64,000 bases of DNA. It comes from Serratia silvae. GTDB taxonomy: Bacteria; Pseudomonadota; Gammaproteobacteria; Enterobacterales; Enterobacteriaceae. Position 1 is the stretch's first letter. Each line of letters starts with the position of its first letter. The DNA lies in assembly GCF_023282985.1 (NCBI RefSeq), contig NZ_JAGQDC010000008.1, positions 62,001 through 126,000 of the forward strand, written 5' to 3'. Shown here in pieces: positions 44,781 through 54,625 of the stretch. The notes below the pieces were generated by a model. That model did no database searches and was not told the origin of the DNA. It saw only the letters and a program-made list of their open reading frames with translations. The translations under genes and the position numbers were made by a program.

Positions 44781-46397
44781 TTAATCAGCTACGGTAAAGC
44801 CTAGCATCATCCCTGTATCTTCATGTTCCAGCAGGTGGCAGTGGGCCATATAGGCCTGATCGGCACTGGCCAGATGATTGAAACGCACCAGCACTTCACT
44901 GCGCCAACCTTCTACCAGTACCGTATCTTTCCAGCCTGCCCGATGGGCCGCCGGTGGTTTGCCGTTTTCCGACAGAATGCGGAACTGGGTGCCATGGATA
45001 TGGAACGGATGCAGCATCATGTCGCCTTCGCCGGAAATGGTCCATTTCTCGTATTTGCCACGCTTGGCCTCAAACGCCGGCTTGGCCATATCATAGGCTT
45101 TGCCGTTGATGGTATTGGCATGGCTGAAATCAAACGGCTTGCTGCCATGATCCATCTTGCTGTGATCCATTCCCGCCATGTTTCCGTGATCCATGCCTTG
45201 CATCTTGCCATGATCCATCTCGGCCATGTTGCCAGCGGCATTACCGTGATCCATGCTCATCCCGGCCATCGCCTGGTGACCATAACGATCCATCAAAGCC
45301 TGCATCCCCAGCATATCCAGCTTAGGATCCATCATCAGCTGCAACCAGCGTTCCTGTACCCCGGCAAGCGATGGCAGCGCAGGCAATTTCACCAGGCTGT
45401 CCGGCATGGATTTCACCCCCAATGCCAAGGATGGCTGAATGTGCAATACCGGCAGCGGCTGGTCGAACGGCGCCAGCGTCATGCCCATTTGCTTCACCGG
45501 CAGGGTGACGATATCGAAAGGCTTGCCATCGGAAGCATCCACCAACACTTCAAAGCGCTCGCCCATCAGCATCGGCAGTTCGGTCAGCTTAACCGGTTCG
45601 CCCAGAAAGCCACCGTCACTGGCAATCACGTATAATGGTCGATTGTCGCTGGTGGACAGGTTAAGCGAGCGGGCGTTACAGCCGTTCAGGAAACGCAGAC
45701 GCAGCCAGCCGCGCGGTGCAATGTGTTGCGGATAACTGGCACCATTGGTGAACATGCGGTCACCAAACCAGCCCACCGCCGCACTCATGATGTCTAACTG
45801 ATATTCAATCTGGCCATCTTTACCCAGGCGTTTATCTTGCAGGATCACCGGAATATCGTCGGTTCCCCAGGTCTTCGGCAAGGGCAACTGGCTGCTTTCG
45901 TCATCTTCCAGCAGCACCAGCCCGCCCAGCCCCATCATCACCTGCTGGCCGGTTTTGCCATGCGTATGGGGATGGAACCAGCAGGTAGACGCTGGCTGAT
46001 CGGCAGTGAAACTCACCGTACGGGTGGTGCCCGGTTGGATCAAGGCTTGTGGACCCCCATCGACATTACCGGGGATCTCCAGCCCGTGCCAATGCACCGT
46101 GCTGGCCTCTGGCAGCTTATTACTGATATCCACCGTCACCGGCTTACCCCGTTGCAAACGAACCGCTGGACCAAGCAACGCGCCGTTGATCCCCCAGGTG
46201 CGGGTAGCCACGTTAGGTAACCAGTTCATCTCACCGGTTTGTAGCGCCAATGCGATCTTTCCTTGCGCATCTGGCGTCAAAATCGATGGGATCGGCAAGG
46301 CAGGGCGATCAGCCGCCCAGGCGACACGGCTCCATAATGGCAAGGCGCTTGCGGCACCTATTGCGGCGGTCAGTTTGATAAAATCACGGCGTAACAT
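44781..46397 (-). CDS. cueO: multicopper oxidase CueO
   Basis: 538 residues. Tat signal [12 protein letters not shown], cleaving near AWAAD. Copper ligand motifs HWHG, HPHTHG, HPFHIHG and [13 protein letters not shown] (type 1, 2 and 3 sites) are complete. A Met/His-rich insert (about 370-420, repeated MDHG and MDHS units) covers the substrate Cu(I) site as in E. coli. It oxidises periplasmic Cu(I). The stop codon touches ERIC element 5. A CueR-type promoter lies upstream. Confidence 0.95.
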   Translation of the reverse strand: MLRRDFIKLTAAIGAASALPLWSRVAWAADRPALPIPSILTPDAQGKIALALQTGEMNWLPNVATRTWGINGALLGPAVRLQRGKPVTVDISNKLPEASTVHWHGLEIPGNVDGGPQALIQPGTTRTVSFTADQPASTCWFHPHTHGKTGQQVMMGLGGLVLLEDDESSQLPLPKTWGTDDIPVILQDKRLGKDGQIEYQLDIMSAAVGWFGDRMFTNGASYPQHIAPRGWLRLRFLNGCNARSLNLSTSDNRPLYVIASDGGFLGEPVKLTELPMLMGERFEVLVDASDGKPFDIVTLPVKQMGMTLAPFDQPLPVLHIQPSLALGVKSMPDSLVKLPALPSLAGVQERWLQLMMDPKLDMLGMQALMDRYGHQAMAGMSMDHGNAAGNMAEMDHGKMQGMDHGNMAGMDHSKMDHGSKPFDFSHANTINGKAYDMAKPAFEAKRGKYEKWTISGEGDMMLHPFHIHGTQFRILSENGKPPAAHRAGWKDTVLVEGWRSEVLVRFNHLASADQAYMAHCHLLEHEDTGMMLGFTVAD

Positions 46398-46438
46398 CGC
46401 AGGTTCCCTTTCTCAGTGATCGATAGCTTAATCCCCGC

Positions 46439-46469
46439 AGCCTAAACCCTCCCCTTAGTGGAAGGTCAA
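46439..46469 (-). promoter_or_regulatory. CueR-type cueO promoter with 19-bp spacer
   Basis: On the minus strand TTGACC, a 19-bp spacer and TAGGCT. The spacer carries CCTTCC...GGGAGG, a dyad like those of copA and cueO in E. coli. Overlong spacers with a dyad are the mark of MerR-family activation; Cu(I)-CueR control is expected. Confidence 0.75.
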
Positions 46470-46564
46470 GAGCTACTATTAAAGAGTGTTAAGCCCGCAT
46501 AATTAATTTGGTGCCTTTACAGCCAAGTGTGGTAACGTCAGCAGATATTGAACAGGTCTATTTC

Positions 46565-46915
46565 ATGATGAAAAAAACAACGTTGTTAATGCTATTGCTG
46601 ACTATGCTGGGCTTTTCCAATGCCAGCCTGGCGCTGAATGAATCCGAAGCGGAAGATCTTGCCGATCTGACCGCGGTGTTTGTCTATCTCAAAAACGACT
46701 GTGGCTATAATGATTTGCCTAACGCGCAAATAAAACGCGCCATCGTGTACTTCGCCCAGCAAAACCGTTGGGATTTGACTAACTATAATAGCTTTAATAT
46801 GAAATCCCTGGGTGAAGACAGCTACCGCGATCTCAGCGGCATTGCTATTCCTACCCCCAATAAGTGCAAATCTCTGGCGCGCGACTCCTTGAGCCTTCTG
46901 GCCTACGCCAACTAA
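46565..46915 (+). CDS. yacC: YacC family protein, PulS/OutS-like
   Basis: 116 residues; two adjacent ATGs make the start uncertain by one. A signal peptide (about 1-24, ending SLA) is followed by a small domain with NESEAEDLADLTAVF, a Cys (KNDCGY) paired with one near the end (NKCKSLARD), and EDSYRDLSG. Matches E. coli YacC in sequence and place. The OutS/PulS fold suggests a pilotin-like role but function is unproven. Confidence 0.9.
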   Translation: MMKKTTLLMLLLTMLGFSNASLALNESEAEDLADLTAVFVYLKNDCGYNDLPNAQIKRAIVYFAQQNRWDLTNYNSFNMKSLGEDSYRDLSGIAIPTPNKCKSLARDSLSLLAYAN

Positions 46916-47069
46916 CTTCCCCCTGCTTTCTCTCAGCCTTGCCAACGATAGCTGGCAGGGTTTGCTATCGCCTATCTGTTGCCCTGCCGACAATGCTGTA
47001 ATTTGCCACACGGAGGGTTTATGATGTTGCGCTCATTTTTCATGGTTGTTATTACGGAGTAACCCGCAC

Positions 47070-47933
47070 ATGACCCAGAAAGAGATTTGGTATGAAACGC
47101 TGCATGCCAACTTTGGCCAGTACTTCTCAGTAGAGCAGGTACTTTACCGTGAGAAAACCGAACATCAGGATCTGGTGATCTTTGAAAACCCGGTGCTGGG
47201 CCGCGTGATGGCTCTCGATGGCGTGGTACAGACCACCGAGCGCGATGAGTTTATCTATCACGAAATGATGACCCACGTGCCGCTGCTGGCCCATGGCCAG
47301 GCCAGGAAAGTGCTGATTATCGGCGGTGGCGACGGCGCTATGCTGCGTGAAGTCTGCCGCCATCAGGGCGTTGAACATATCACCATGGTTGAGATCGACG
47401 CGGGCGTGGTGGAGTTCTGCCGCCAATACTTACCGAATCACAACGCCGGGGCCTATGACGATCCCCGCTTCAAGCTGGTGATCGACGATGGCGTCAATTT
47501 CGTCAACCAGAGCGACGAAAAGTTCGACGTGATTATTTCTGACTGTACCGATCCGATCGGCCCCGGTGAAAGCCTGTTTACCTCGGCGTTCTATGAAGGT
47601 TGCGCACGCTGCCTCAACGAAGGCGGTATCTTCGTAGCCCAGAACGGCGTCTGCTTCCTGCAACAGGACGAAGCGGTCAACAGCCACACCAAGCTCAGCC
47701 AGTATTTTAACGACGTCAGCTTCTATCAGGCGGCGATCCCGACCTATTACGGCGGCATCATGACCTTTGCCTGGGCCAGCCAGAACCCAGCCTTGCGCCA
47801 GCTGGATGCCACCACGCTGCAACAACGCTTTCATCAAAGTGGCTTAGACTGCCGCTACTACAATCCGGCAATTCACGCTGGCAGCTTTGCCCTGCCGCAG
47901 TATTTGCTTAATGCACTGAACGTTTCACGTTAA
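47070..47933 (+). CDS. speE: spermidine synthase
   Basis: 287 residues from [14 protein letters not shown] lies ten bases upstream. Aminopropyltransferase signatures [38 protein letters not shown] and [10 protein letters not shown] are intact. It transfers the aminopropyl group from decarboxylated SAM to putrescine. Forms the speED operon with the next gene and completes the putrescine route from SpeA/SpeB. Confidence 0.96.
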   Translation: MTQKEIWYETLHANFGQYFSVEQVLYREKTEHQDLVIFENPVLGRVMALDGVVQTTERDEFIYHEMMTHVPLLAHGQARKVLIIGGGDGAMLREVCRHQGVEHITMVEIDAGVVEFCRQYLPNHNAGAYDDPRFKLVIDDGVNFVNQSDEKFDVIISDCTDPIGPGESLFTSAFYEGCARCLNEGGIFVAQNGVCFLQQDEAVNSHTKLSQYFNDVSFYQAAIPTYYGGIMTFAWASQNPALRQLDATTLQQRFHQSGLDCRYYNPAIHAGSFALPQYLLNALNVSR

Positions 47934-47958
47934 GCGAGAAGATAGGGGCTAAAACTAA

Positions 47959-48753
47959 TTGCAAAAGATCAAACTGCACGGCTTCAATAACCTGACCAAA
48001 AGCCTGAGTTTTTGTATTTACGATATTTGTTATGCCAAAACCGCAGACGATCGCGATGGCTATATCGCCTACATTGACGAACAGTACAATGCCAACCGCC
48101 TGACCGAGATCCTCAGTGAAACCTGCTCGATCATCGGCGCCAATATTCTCAACGTCGCCCGCCAGGACTACGATCCGCAAGGCGCCAGCGTCACCATTCT
48201 GATGAGCGAAGAGCCCGTCGATCCGAAAGACGTGGATACCTCTGAACACCCAGGGCCGCTGCCCAAGACGGTGGTGGCACATCTGGATAAAAGCCATATC
48301 TGTGTCCACACCTACCCGGAAAGCCACCCAGAAGGCGGCCTGTGTACCTTCCGGGCCGATATTGAAGTCTCTACCTGCGGCGTGATTTCACCGCTCAAAG
48401 CGCTGAACTATCTGATCCACCAGTTGGAATCCGATATCGTCACCATGGACTATCGCGTACGCGGTTTCACCCGCGATGTAGCCGGCGTAAAGCATTACAT
48501 CGATCATGAGATCAATTCGATCCAGAACTTTATGTCCGAGGATATGAAGGCGCTGTACCACATGATGGATGTCAATGTGTATCAGGAGAACATCTTCCAC
48601 ACCAAGATGCTGCTGAAGGATTTCGATCTGAAGCACTATCTGTTTAACGCCAGGCCGGACGAACTGAGCGAGGCGGAGCGGAAAAGGATCACCGATCTGC
48701 TGTGGAAAGAGATGCAGGAGATTTACTACGGGCGCAATATTCCTCACCTGTGA
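47959..48753 (+). CDS. speD: S-adenosylmethionine decarboxylase proenzyme, TTG start
   Basis: 264 residues, the E. coli length, reading from TTG at 47959 with AGGGG upstream; no ATG fits the conserved N-terminus [14 protein letters not shown]. The self-cleavage site Lys111-Ser112 lies in [13 protein letters not shown] and generates the pyruvoyl cofactor. The rare start codon probably limits expression relative to speE, 25 bp upstream. Confidence 0.96.
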   Translation: MQKIKLHGFNNLTKSLSFCIYDICYAKTADDRDGYIAYIDEQYNANRLTEILSETCSIIGANILNVARQDYDPQGASVTILMSEEPVDPKDVDTSEHPGPLPKTVVAHLDKSHICVHTYPESHPEGGLCTFRADIEVSTCGVISPLKALNYLIHQLESDIVTMDYRVRGFTRDVAGVKHYIDHEINSIQNFMSEDMKALYHMMDVNVYQENIFHTKMLLKDFDLKHYLFNARPDELSEAERKRITDLLWKEMQEIYYGRNIPHL

Positions 48754-48759
48754 CTGCCC

Positions 48760-48790
48760 CCGCCGTAAATTGGGCAAGGGTTTACGGCGG
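48760..48790. terminator. hairpin between convergent speD and the methyltransferase gene
   Basis: CCGCCGTAAA-11-TTTACGGCGG, a perfect 10-bp stem with no clear T-run on either side; a probable shared 3' end signal. Confidence 0.5.
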
Positions 48791-48828
48791 ACCTTGCTAA
48801 AGACACCTTATTAGCCTTGTGAAGCAAA

Positions 48829-49521
48829 TCAGGGTAAATCCATGGAGTTTTGCTTCTTCGGTGACGATTTATCCACCCGCAACAACGCAAACCCATCCCA
48901 GCCCTTTTCGCCCACCGTTTGTAACGCGGTTGCTGTCAATTCTGGAAATTGTTTCACCGCTTCAAGCGTCTGGCAGATCCCATCAGCATGAACATCACGT
49001 TCAGTATCAATAATCGCACCACCGCGGATCACATTGTCCATGATGATCACACTGCCCGTCCGGCCAAGGCTGATGGACCATTGCAGATATAACAGCGCAT
49101 TCTGTTTATCAGCATCGATAAAAACCAGGTCGAACGGAGCTTGTTCTTGTAACTCAGGCAACAGCTCTGCCGCCTCGCCAACCTTGATCGTCACCTTGCC
49201 GGACAAGCCAGCACGCGCAATATTTTCACGAGCAACAGCGGCATTTCTCTCTTCTTTCTCCAACGAGATCAAGCAACCATCAGGGGGTAACGCCTGTGCC
49301 ATGAGCTGAGTGCTGAATCCACCCAAGGTCCCTATCTCCAGCACTCGCTGCGCCGCGCTGATCTGCACCATCAACAGCAAGAACTGCCCCTGTAGGGGAG
49401 AAACATCGTGCGGCGGCAATCCTTGCGCCGCGTTGGCCAGAAGCGTTTGCGCCAGATTTGGATCCTCGTTTAGTAAATGTCGCTTAAGGTATTCATCTAC
49501 TTGCTGCCATTTTTGCTGCAT
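48829..49521 (-). CDS. class I SAM-dependent O-methyltransferase (COMT/YrrM-like)
   Basis: 230 residues. SAM motif VLEIGTLGGFSTQLMA near 60, acidic loop in SLEKEERN, metal-binding Asp in FIDADKQN and DNVIRGG, as in cation-dependent catechol and caffeoyl-CoA O-methyltransferases. The N-terminal helices resemble YrrM. Substrate unknown. It is not at this place in E. coli; it lies between speD and yacL, each likely separately transcribed. Confidence 0.85.
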   Translation of the reverse strand: MQQKWQQVDEYLKRHLLNEDPNLAQTLLANAAQGLPPHDVSPLQGQFLLLMVQISAAQRVLEIGTLGGFSTQLMAQALPPDGCLISLEKEERNAAVARENIARAGLSGKVTIKVGEAAELLPELQEQAPFDLVFIDADKQNALLYLQWSISLGRTGSVIIMDNVIRGGAIIDTERDVHADGICQTLEAVKQFPELTATALQTVGEKGWDGFALLRVDKSSPKKQNSMDLP

Positions 49522-49640
49522 CCTGTTTCTCCAGTAAACATTCCGGTAACAGTATAACGCAAAGGAAAATACTAGCCGCTTAACCCCAGATGGTCTCGCA
49601 AGGTGCGCCCAGTGTCATGCTGGCGAAACTGACCATTACA

Positions 49641-50003
49641 TCAGTAGTTGAGCATAAACGAGCGGTAGGCTTTCAGCACCGTCAGGAAGTCTTCGATGCC
49701 ACAGAAAGAGAGGCTCTCTTCGTCGTAGTAGTTCATCCCCTCTTCCATTTCGTCGCCTTCGAACTCCAACTGGTTGGCGCGAACCATCACCTCTTCACCA
49801 TCCATCAGTAAAGTATATTCATGACCTTCTAACTGCCATTGACGCTCACTGCCCTTGACCCCTGCCGCACCGGCTTCGATGCGGTCCAGCAGGTTAAAAT
49901 CACCGTTAAGCTCTTCGTTAATCCAATGGCCGATGGCCTCATGCCCCATCGAAAATCTGACCACCACCTGACCGGTTACGTCACGCAGAAATTCGTAATC
50001 CAT
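49641..50003 (-). CDS. yacL: YacL family protein (UPF0231)
   Basis: 120 residues from MDYEFLRD, the E. coli length, with AGGAGG upstream. Small acidic protein with [36 protein letters not shown] and the conserved [15 protein letters not shown]. No catalytic motif is recognised and its function is unknown. Confidence 0.92.
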   Translation of the reverse strand: MDYEFLRDVTGQVVVRFSMGHEAIGHWINEELNGDFNLLDRIEAGAAGVKGSERQWQLEGHEYTLLMDGEEVMVRANQLEFEGDEMEEGMNYYDEESLSFCGIEDFLTVLKAYRSFMLNY

Positions 50004-50212
50004 AGCATGCCCTCCTGAGCCGTGTCTAAGACTAAGTTTAACCCTTATTGGGTGACTATCGCACTGAGCGCTCACAAAATTGAGCAATAATCTGTGGCGC
50101 AATATAACGGTTCCCCCCTCCGCTTGGGAAGCGGGAAGGCTCTTGGTGCCTGCTACGGACGGGCAATTGTTGTTATCATGACATTTCTTAGCCCTTACCC
50201 AAGCCTGAGCCG

Positions 50213-51133
50213 ATGATCGACAACGAAATCACCCTGAAAAAACTAGAAATCTTTCTGGCGTTTATGGAGAAGGAGAACATCGGCCGAGCCGCCGAACAGC
50301 TTGGCTTGAGCAGCGTTAGCGTGCATCGTGCGTTACATACCTTGGAAGAGGGCTTTCGCTGCCCGCTGTTTATTCATAAAGGGCGCAACCTGCTGCCCCT
50401 GCCCGCAGCACTTACGCTGGCAGAATACGCCCGCGACATCGTGGATCTGACCTACACAGGCATCGAAGAAACTCGTTTGAAGGCGGGGTTTGGCCAGCAA
50501 CGCATGCGTATCGGCACGCTCTACTCACTGACGCTGGAAACCATTCCACGGTTGATCATGGGGCTGAAGGTACGCCGCCCGGCCATGGAGATCAGCCTGA
50601 CGATGGGATCGAATGAGGATCTGCTGACCCAGTTGGAGAACCAATTGCTGGACGCCATCCTGATTTCGGTTTCGGACAGCCAGATCGATCCGCTGCGCTT
50701 TGAGATCCTGCCGCTGTTTGAGGATGATATCTATCTTGCCGCACCGGCAGCCTCGGCGCTAAACAGCGATGGCACGGCAGACCTGCAAGACTTTCGCAGC
50801 CAGAAGTTTGTCTCCCTGACCGAAGGCTTCGCCACCTACCACGGCTTTAGCGAAGCGTTTCAGATTGCCGGTTTTGAACCGGAAATCGTCACCCGGGTGA
50901 ATGATATTTTCTCAATGCTCAGCCTGGTGCAGGCCGGGGTGGGCTACACGCTGGTGCCTGGGCGGATGAAGAAGATGTATGAACACACGTTGAAATTACT
51001 GCCGCTGTGCGAACAGTACCAGATGCGCCAAACCATCGCGCTGGTGTTCAACCGTAACCAGCAGCAGGATCCGAACCTGCTGGCGTTAACGGCGGAAGGC
51101 CGCATGTACGCACGCGGTGAAGGGCCGGTTTAA
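50213..51133 (+). CDS. mdcR: LysR-type regulator of malonate decarboxylase genes
   Basis: 306 residues. N-terminal winged helix with [25 protein letters not shown] and a periplasmic-binding-like effector domain (about 95-295). It is convergent with mdcH, the genes overlapping by 4 bp, which matches the mdcABCDEFGH-R layout of Klebsiella. It is expected to activate the mdc operon with malonate; the operator is probably in 58288-58453. Confidence 0.88.
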   Translation: MIDNEITLKKLEIFLAFMEKENIGRAAEQLGLSSVSVHRALHTLEEGFRCPLFIHKGRNLLPLPAALTLAEYARDIVDLTYTGIEETRLKAGFGQQRMRIGTLYSLTLETIPRLIMGLKVRRPAMEISLTMGSNEDLLTQLENQLLDAILISVSDSQIDPLRFEILPLFEDDIYLAAPAASALNSDGTADLQDFRSQKFVSLTEGFATYHGFSEAFQIAGFEPEIVTRVNDIFSMLSLVQAGVGYTLVPGRMKKMYEHTLKLLPLCEQYQMRQTIALVFNRNQQQDPNLLALTAEGRMYARGEGPV

Positions 51134-52059
51134 TCGCGCCGATATTTGGCCACAATGCCGCAGACCGCGTTCAGCCCCAGTTGGCAGCGGGACAGCGCTT
51201 CCCCTTGCTCCATCACTTTTTTGGTCAAGCCGGTTAATACCGCGCCCGGCGGCATCTCGATCGCCAGACGGACTTCCCGTTCGTAGGCCGCCACCATTGC
51301 CTCATGCCAGCGCACGGTGCGGGCCATGTTGAAGGCCAGATCGTCGGCAATCCGCTCCGGCTGCCATAGCACACGCCCGGTACTGCCACTGAGATACGCA
51401 ACCTGCGGCCGGTTGATGTTTACCTGCTTCATGGCCTGCGCCAGCTTTTCCGCCGGTTGTGCCAACAGGGCACAGTGGGAAGGGACGCTCACCGCCAAAC
51501 GCTGGGTTTTAGCTGCACCTGCGGTTTTTGCCAGTGCCATGACCTGCACCATTGCGGCTTCGCTACCCGCGATAACCAATTGGTCTTCGGCATTGATATT
51601 GGCCAGATAGACTGGTAACTCAGCGCTATTGACCTCTGCTATCAGCCTTTCCACCTGGCGCAACGGCAAACCGACAATCGCCGCCAGGCCATATCCCACC
51701 GGATATGCCTCCTCCATTAGCTGGCCACGCAGCGCCACCAGCCGGACGGCGTCGGGAAATGCCAAAGCCCCGGCGATGACTGCGGCCGGAAAAGCGCCGA
51801 TGGATAACCCACTGACAAAGTCGGCCTCAATCCCCTGCTGCTGTAATTCCCGCGCGTAGGCCACACCGGCTATCAGCAGGCACAGCTGCACCGCCCGGGT
51901 TTTCTGTAAGGCTTCGGCGCTGTCCAACGCCAGTACATCCTGGTCAAGAACAGCGCAGGCCTCGCTTAACAACCGCTGGGTTGTTTCATTGGCCGGCAGT
52001 TGGTGCAGCATTTGAGGCACCTGCGGCCCCTGACCGGGAAAGGTAAATAAAATCTTCAT
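51130..52059 (-). CDS. mdcH: malonate decarboxylase epsilon subunit, malonyl transferase
   Basis: 309 residues from MKILFTFPGQG, the start overlapping the mdcG stop by one base; a longer reading is rejected. An acyltransferase with GQGPQ and the nucleophile Ser86 in GLSIGAFPA, plus His in SVPSHCALL. It loads malonate from malonyl-CoA onto the carrier protein MdcC, priming the enzyme. Last gene of the operon. Confidence 0.92.
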   Translation of the reverse strand: MKILFTFPGQGPQVPQMLHQLPANETTQRLLSEACAVLDQDVLALDSAEALQKTRAVQLCLLIAGVAYARELQQQGIEADFVSGLSIGAFPAAVIAGALAFPDAVRLVALRGQLMEEAYPVGYGLAAIVGLPLRQVERLIAEVNSAELPVYLANINAEDQLVIAGSEAAMVQVMALAKTAGAAKTQRLAVSVPSHCALLAQPAEKLAQAMKQVNINRPQVAYLSGSTGRVLWQPERIADDLAFNMARTVRWHEAMVAAYEREVRLAIEMPPGAVLTGLTKKVMEQGEALSRCQLGLNAVCGIVAKYRRD

Positions 52060-52682
52060 CAAGCCTCCTGAGAGCTGGCCCATGGATCCGTCGTCAACAA
52101 CGGCCCCTCAGCGGCTTTCAGCATCGCTCGCCCATCTCGCAGCCATTCGCTCAGGGCAAAGCCGCCGAGCGGTGTTTCTATCTGAGCATCGGATCGGCAA
52201 GGCAATGCCTGCAACCACTGCGCCAGCAACTGCAACGCCTCAAGGCTGGCGGGCTGCGGGCAGCGAACCAACAGATCCAGATCGCTGTCGGCATGCATCA
52301 CCGGGATTTCGGTCGCCAGCGCATAACCACAGCTGCCGGTCACGCCCCAGACCCACGGCCAAGGGCGCTGAGCCAGCATAATGAGCGCCTGCACCGGAGG
52401 CTGGGAAACAAAGCTCGAGTGTAACAATGCCAACGGCTCGCTCACCAAAGACTCCGGCGTCACTACGCGGCGGATAGCCTCTGCGCTAACCCAAGCTGCG
52501 GCGCGCTGGCTGCGTTTCATACCCCGGATACCGACCGGGATCCGCCCGCTATCCTGGACATCGCGCCGTACCACCAACGGTAATGAGGTGCGCCACTGCT
52601 GGCTAACCCACTCCGGCAACGCCTCATCGGCGCTGAGGGCTGCACGGTCACTAATCCAAATCAAGTCATGCGGGCGAATCAT
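52059..52682 (-). CDS. mdcG: phosphoribosyl-dephospho-CoA transferase
   Basis: 207 residues with the nucleotidyltransferase SDLDLLVR (Asp-x-Asp metal site) and GSCGYALATE. It transfers the prosthetic group made by MdcB onto MdcC. Twelve bp after mdcF, overlapping mdcH. Confidence 0.92.
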   Translation of the reverse strand: MIRPHDLIWISDRAALSADEALPEWVSQQWRTSLPLVVRRDVQDSGRIPVGIRGMKRSQRAAAWVSAEAIRRVVTPESLVSEPLALLHSSFVSQPPVQALIMLAQRPWPWVWGVTGSCGYALATEIPVMHADSDLDLLVRCPQPASLEALQLLAQWLQALPCRSDAQIETPLGGFALSEWLRDGRAMLKAAEGPLLTTDPWASSQEA

Positions 52683-52694
52683 CGGCTTCTCCAG

Positions 52695-53654
52695 TTACAT
52701 CCCTGAAGTCAGGGTGATAAACAACGGTAAGGTAATGATACACAACACGGAACTGATCAGTAACGTGGCTTCGGCATCCGGCGACTGCACGCCAAAACGG
52801 TTACCAAAGACGATACCGAAGAAACCAGCGGAAAGGGCGATCATCAAAATAGCGGTGATAGCCACGCTACCGTGCAGGCCCAATGCCAAAACCAATCCCC
52901 AGGCAATAAACGGTTGGATCAGCAGTTTGGTTACGCTCGACAGCAGCACCGGGCCGTTGATCTGCAACTTACGGGCAGACAGGATCACCCCGGTCAGGAA
53001 CAGCGCTGTCGCCGTAGCCGACAGGCCAAGCGGTTTAATCGCGGCCAGCACCATCTCAGGCATATGGACGCCTACCGCCGACAGCACCACCCCAAGCAGC
53101 GGCCCCCAGACGATCGGTTTTTTCACCGAGCGCCACATCAGCACCGGCAACATGCCCAGGCTGGAACCTTGAACCGCACCAGCTGCGCGGGCTTTTTCAC
53201 GCTCGAGGATCAGCAGGCAGAACGGCGTCATCAGTACCGAACCACAGGCGATTGCCACCGCCACGGACAGCGAGGTTCCCGGCGTTTCCCCCAGTACGCT
53301 ACCGAGGATCGGCAGGCCAAGCGCGGCATAGTTGGGCAACGCCACGGTGAGCGTCAGCACCGCGGCATCCTGCGGAGACTTATGGAAGATCCCGGTGTAG
53401 GTAAAATAGATCGCCGCATAGGTGATCCACATCGCCAGCACCAACACCACGATCAGCGGCGACTGCTCAACGATCCCCGCCCAAGGCGTTTGTACGGTGG
53501 CACCGAACAGGGCCGCCGGCAGTGCAAAATCCATCACGAAGATGTTGAGTAATGAAACGTTCTGGTTATCGACCATTTTTGCCTTACCGGCAAAAAAGCC
53601 CAGCAGCATAATGACAAAAATCGGCGCCAAGGCATGAATAATTACGTATGTCAT
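52695..53654 (-). CDS. mdcF: malonate transporter, AEC family
   Basis: 319 residues with about ten transmembrane segments in the two-repeat pattern of auxin-efflux-carrier-like proteins (first helix from residue 5, IHALAPIFVIMLLGFFAG; FALPAALF near 50). In Klebsiella MdcF carries malonate. Here it follows mdcE after a 164-bp gap containing a strong hairpin. Confidence 0.9.
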   Translation of the reverse strand: MTYVIIHALAPIFVIMLLGFFAGKAKMVDNQNVSLLNIFVMDFALPAALFGATVQTPWAGIVEQSPLIVVLVLAMWITYAAIYFTYTGIFHKSPQDAAVLTLTVALPNYAALGLPILGSVLGETPGTSLSVAVAIACGSVLMTPFCLLILEREKARAAGAVQGSSLGMLPVLMWRSVKKPIVWGPLLGVVLSAVGVHMPEMVLAAIKPLGLSATATALFLTGVILSARKLQINGPVLLSSVTKLLIQPFIAWGLVLALGLHGSVAITAILMIALSAGFFGIVFGNRFGVQSPDAEATLLISSVLCIITLPLFITLTSGM

Positions 53655-53744
53655 AAATCACCTGTTAAAAAGAAAAAATCAGTCAGATCAGGTGCGATGG
53701 TGTTAGTTATATTGTTATATGCAGGTGAAGCTATATGCCAAGCT

Positions 53745-53765
53745 AGAGCGCATCATATGCGCTCT
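53745..53765. other. perfect hairpin in the mdcE-mdcF gap
   Basis: AGAGCGCAT-CAT-ATGCGCTCT, a 9-bp stem with a 3-base loop, without a T-run. Within the operon it may protect or process the mRNA and lower expression of mdcFGH. The rest of 53655-53818 is AT-rich without a gene. Confidence 0.5.
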
Positions 53766-53818
53766 CTCGGCGGGGTATTAAATCCCTGAGTTCTGACGTA
53801 AAAATGGCTAACGTGGCA

Positions 53819-54625
53819 TTACCACCCTGCGCGCATACGTTCACGCACCAGCGAAGAACTATGGCGGTTATCTGCCCCCAAGCGGTTAGTTAAACCAACG
53901 CCTTCACTGCGAGTTTTGGCAATCGCCTGGGTCAACGCGTAGCGTACCAGATTAAGTTCCTGCTCACTGGCCTGCAGCGGGTCACGGATATCCAGTAACT
54001 GTTCCAGCAGGCCCAGCGAGCTGTAATGCTCAATGTCATAAGCCATCGGTGGAATGGTTGCTGCCAGCTTCTCCAGCGCCTCTACGGAACGTAACGTGAT
54101 GCGCGCCGCAGACTCTTTACCCATCGCATGGATCATCACGCCTGCATCGTTGAAGGCAATCAAGCGGTTGGCCTGATAGCCGTGCGCCAGAAACGCGCCG
54201 GACATGGCTTTCCCGACGATCAAACCAATCACCGGATGGCCTGCCAGCCGAGCCTTGGCATAAGCTCCGGCCGCGCCGGCCAACGCCTGATGAATACCAA
54301 AGGCCTCTTCACGGCGGCCATAGGCCTGGCTTGGCACATCGATCACCGCCACGATGGTGCGCTTTTGTGCTTTACCAACGTCAGCCGCGAGCGCTTCACT
54401 GACTACCTGGGCTAACGTCCAACCTTCCAGCAAACCGACTTCACCGCGTGCGGCACGTGGGTAATGGTTATTGGCATCCGGCACCACGGCGATAAAACGC
54501 ACCGGCTGGCCCTCAAGCTCACCATCCGCGACCCGGATCGAGGCACACTGCCCCTGGCGCTGTTCGGCCCCCGCCGTCAGCAAAGAGAACCAATATTCTC
54601 CACGGCTTGATGATGACGTACTCAT
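53819..54625 (-). CDS. mdcE: malonate decarboxylase gamma subunit
   Basis: 268 residues from MSTSSSSRGEY, whose ATG overlaps the mdcD stop; a longer frame is spurious. Crotonase-fold carboxyltransferase half with VIGLIVGKAMSGAFLAHG and PAYDIEHY-like PMAYDIEHYSS. With MdcD it decarboxylates malonyl-S-ACP to acetyl-S-ACP without biotin. Confidence 0.93.
   Translation of the reverse strand: MSTSSSSRGEYWFSLLTAGAEQRQGQCASIRVADGELEGQPVRFIAVVPDANNHYPRAARGEVGLLEGWTLAQVVSEALAADVGKAQKRTIVAVIDVPSQAYGRREEAFGIHQALAGAAGAYAKARLAGHPVIGLIVGKAMSGAFLAHGYQANRLIAFNDAGVMIHAMGKESAARITLRSVEALEKLAATIPPMAYDIEHYSSLGLLEQLLDIRDPLQASEQELNLVRYALTQAIAKTRSEGVGLTNRLGADNRHSSSLVRERMRAGW

Noticed and set aside
44542-44784. An 80-codon frame between hpt and cueO
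   Set aside because: It runs through ERIC element 5 and shows the same ERIC-derived end (LQLERRRVY) seen at the other copies.
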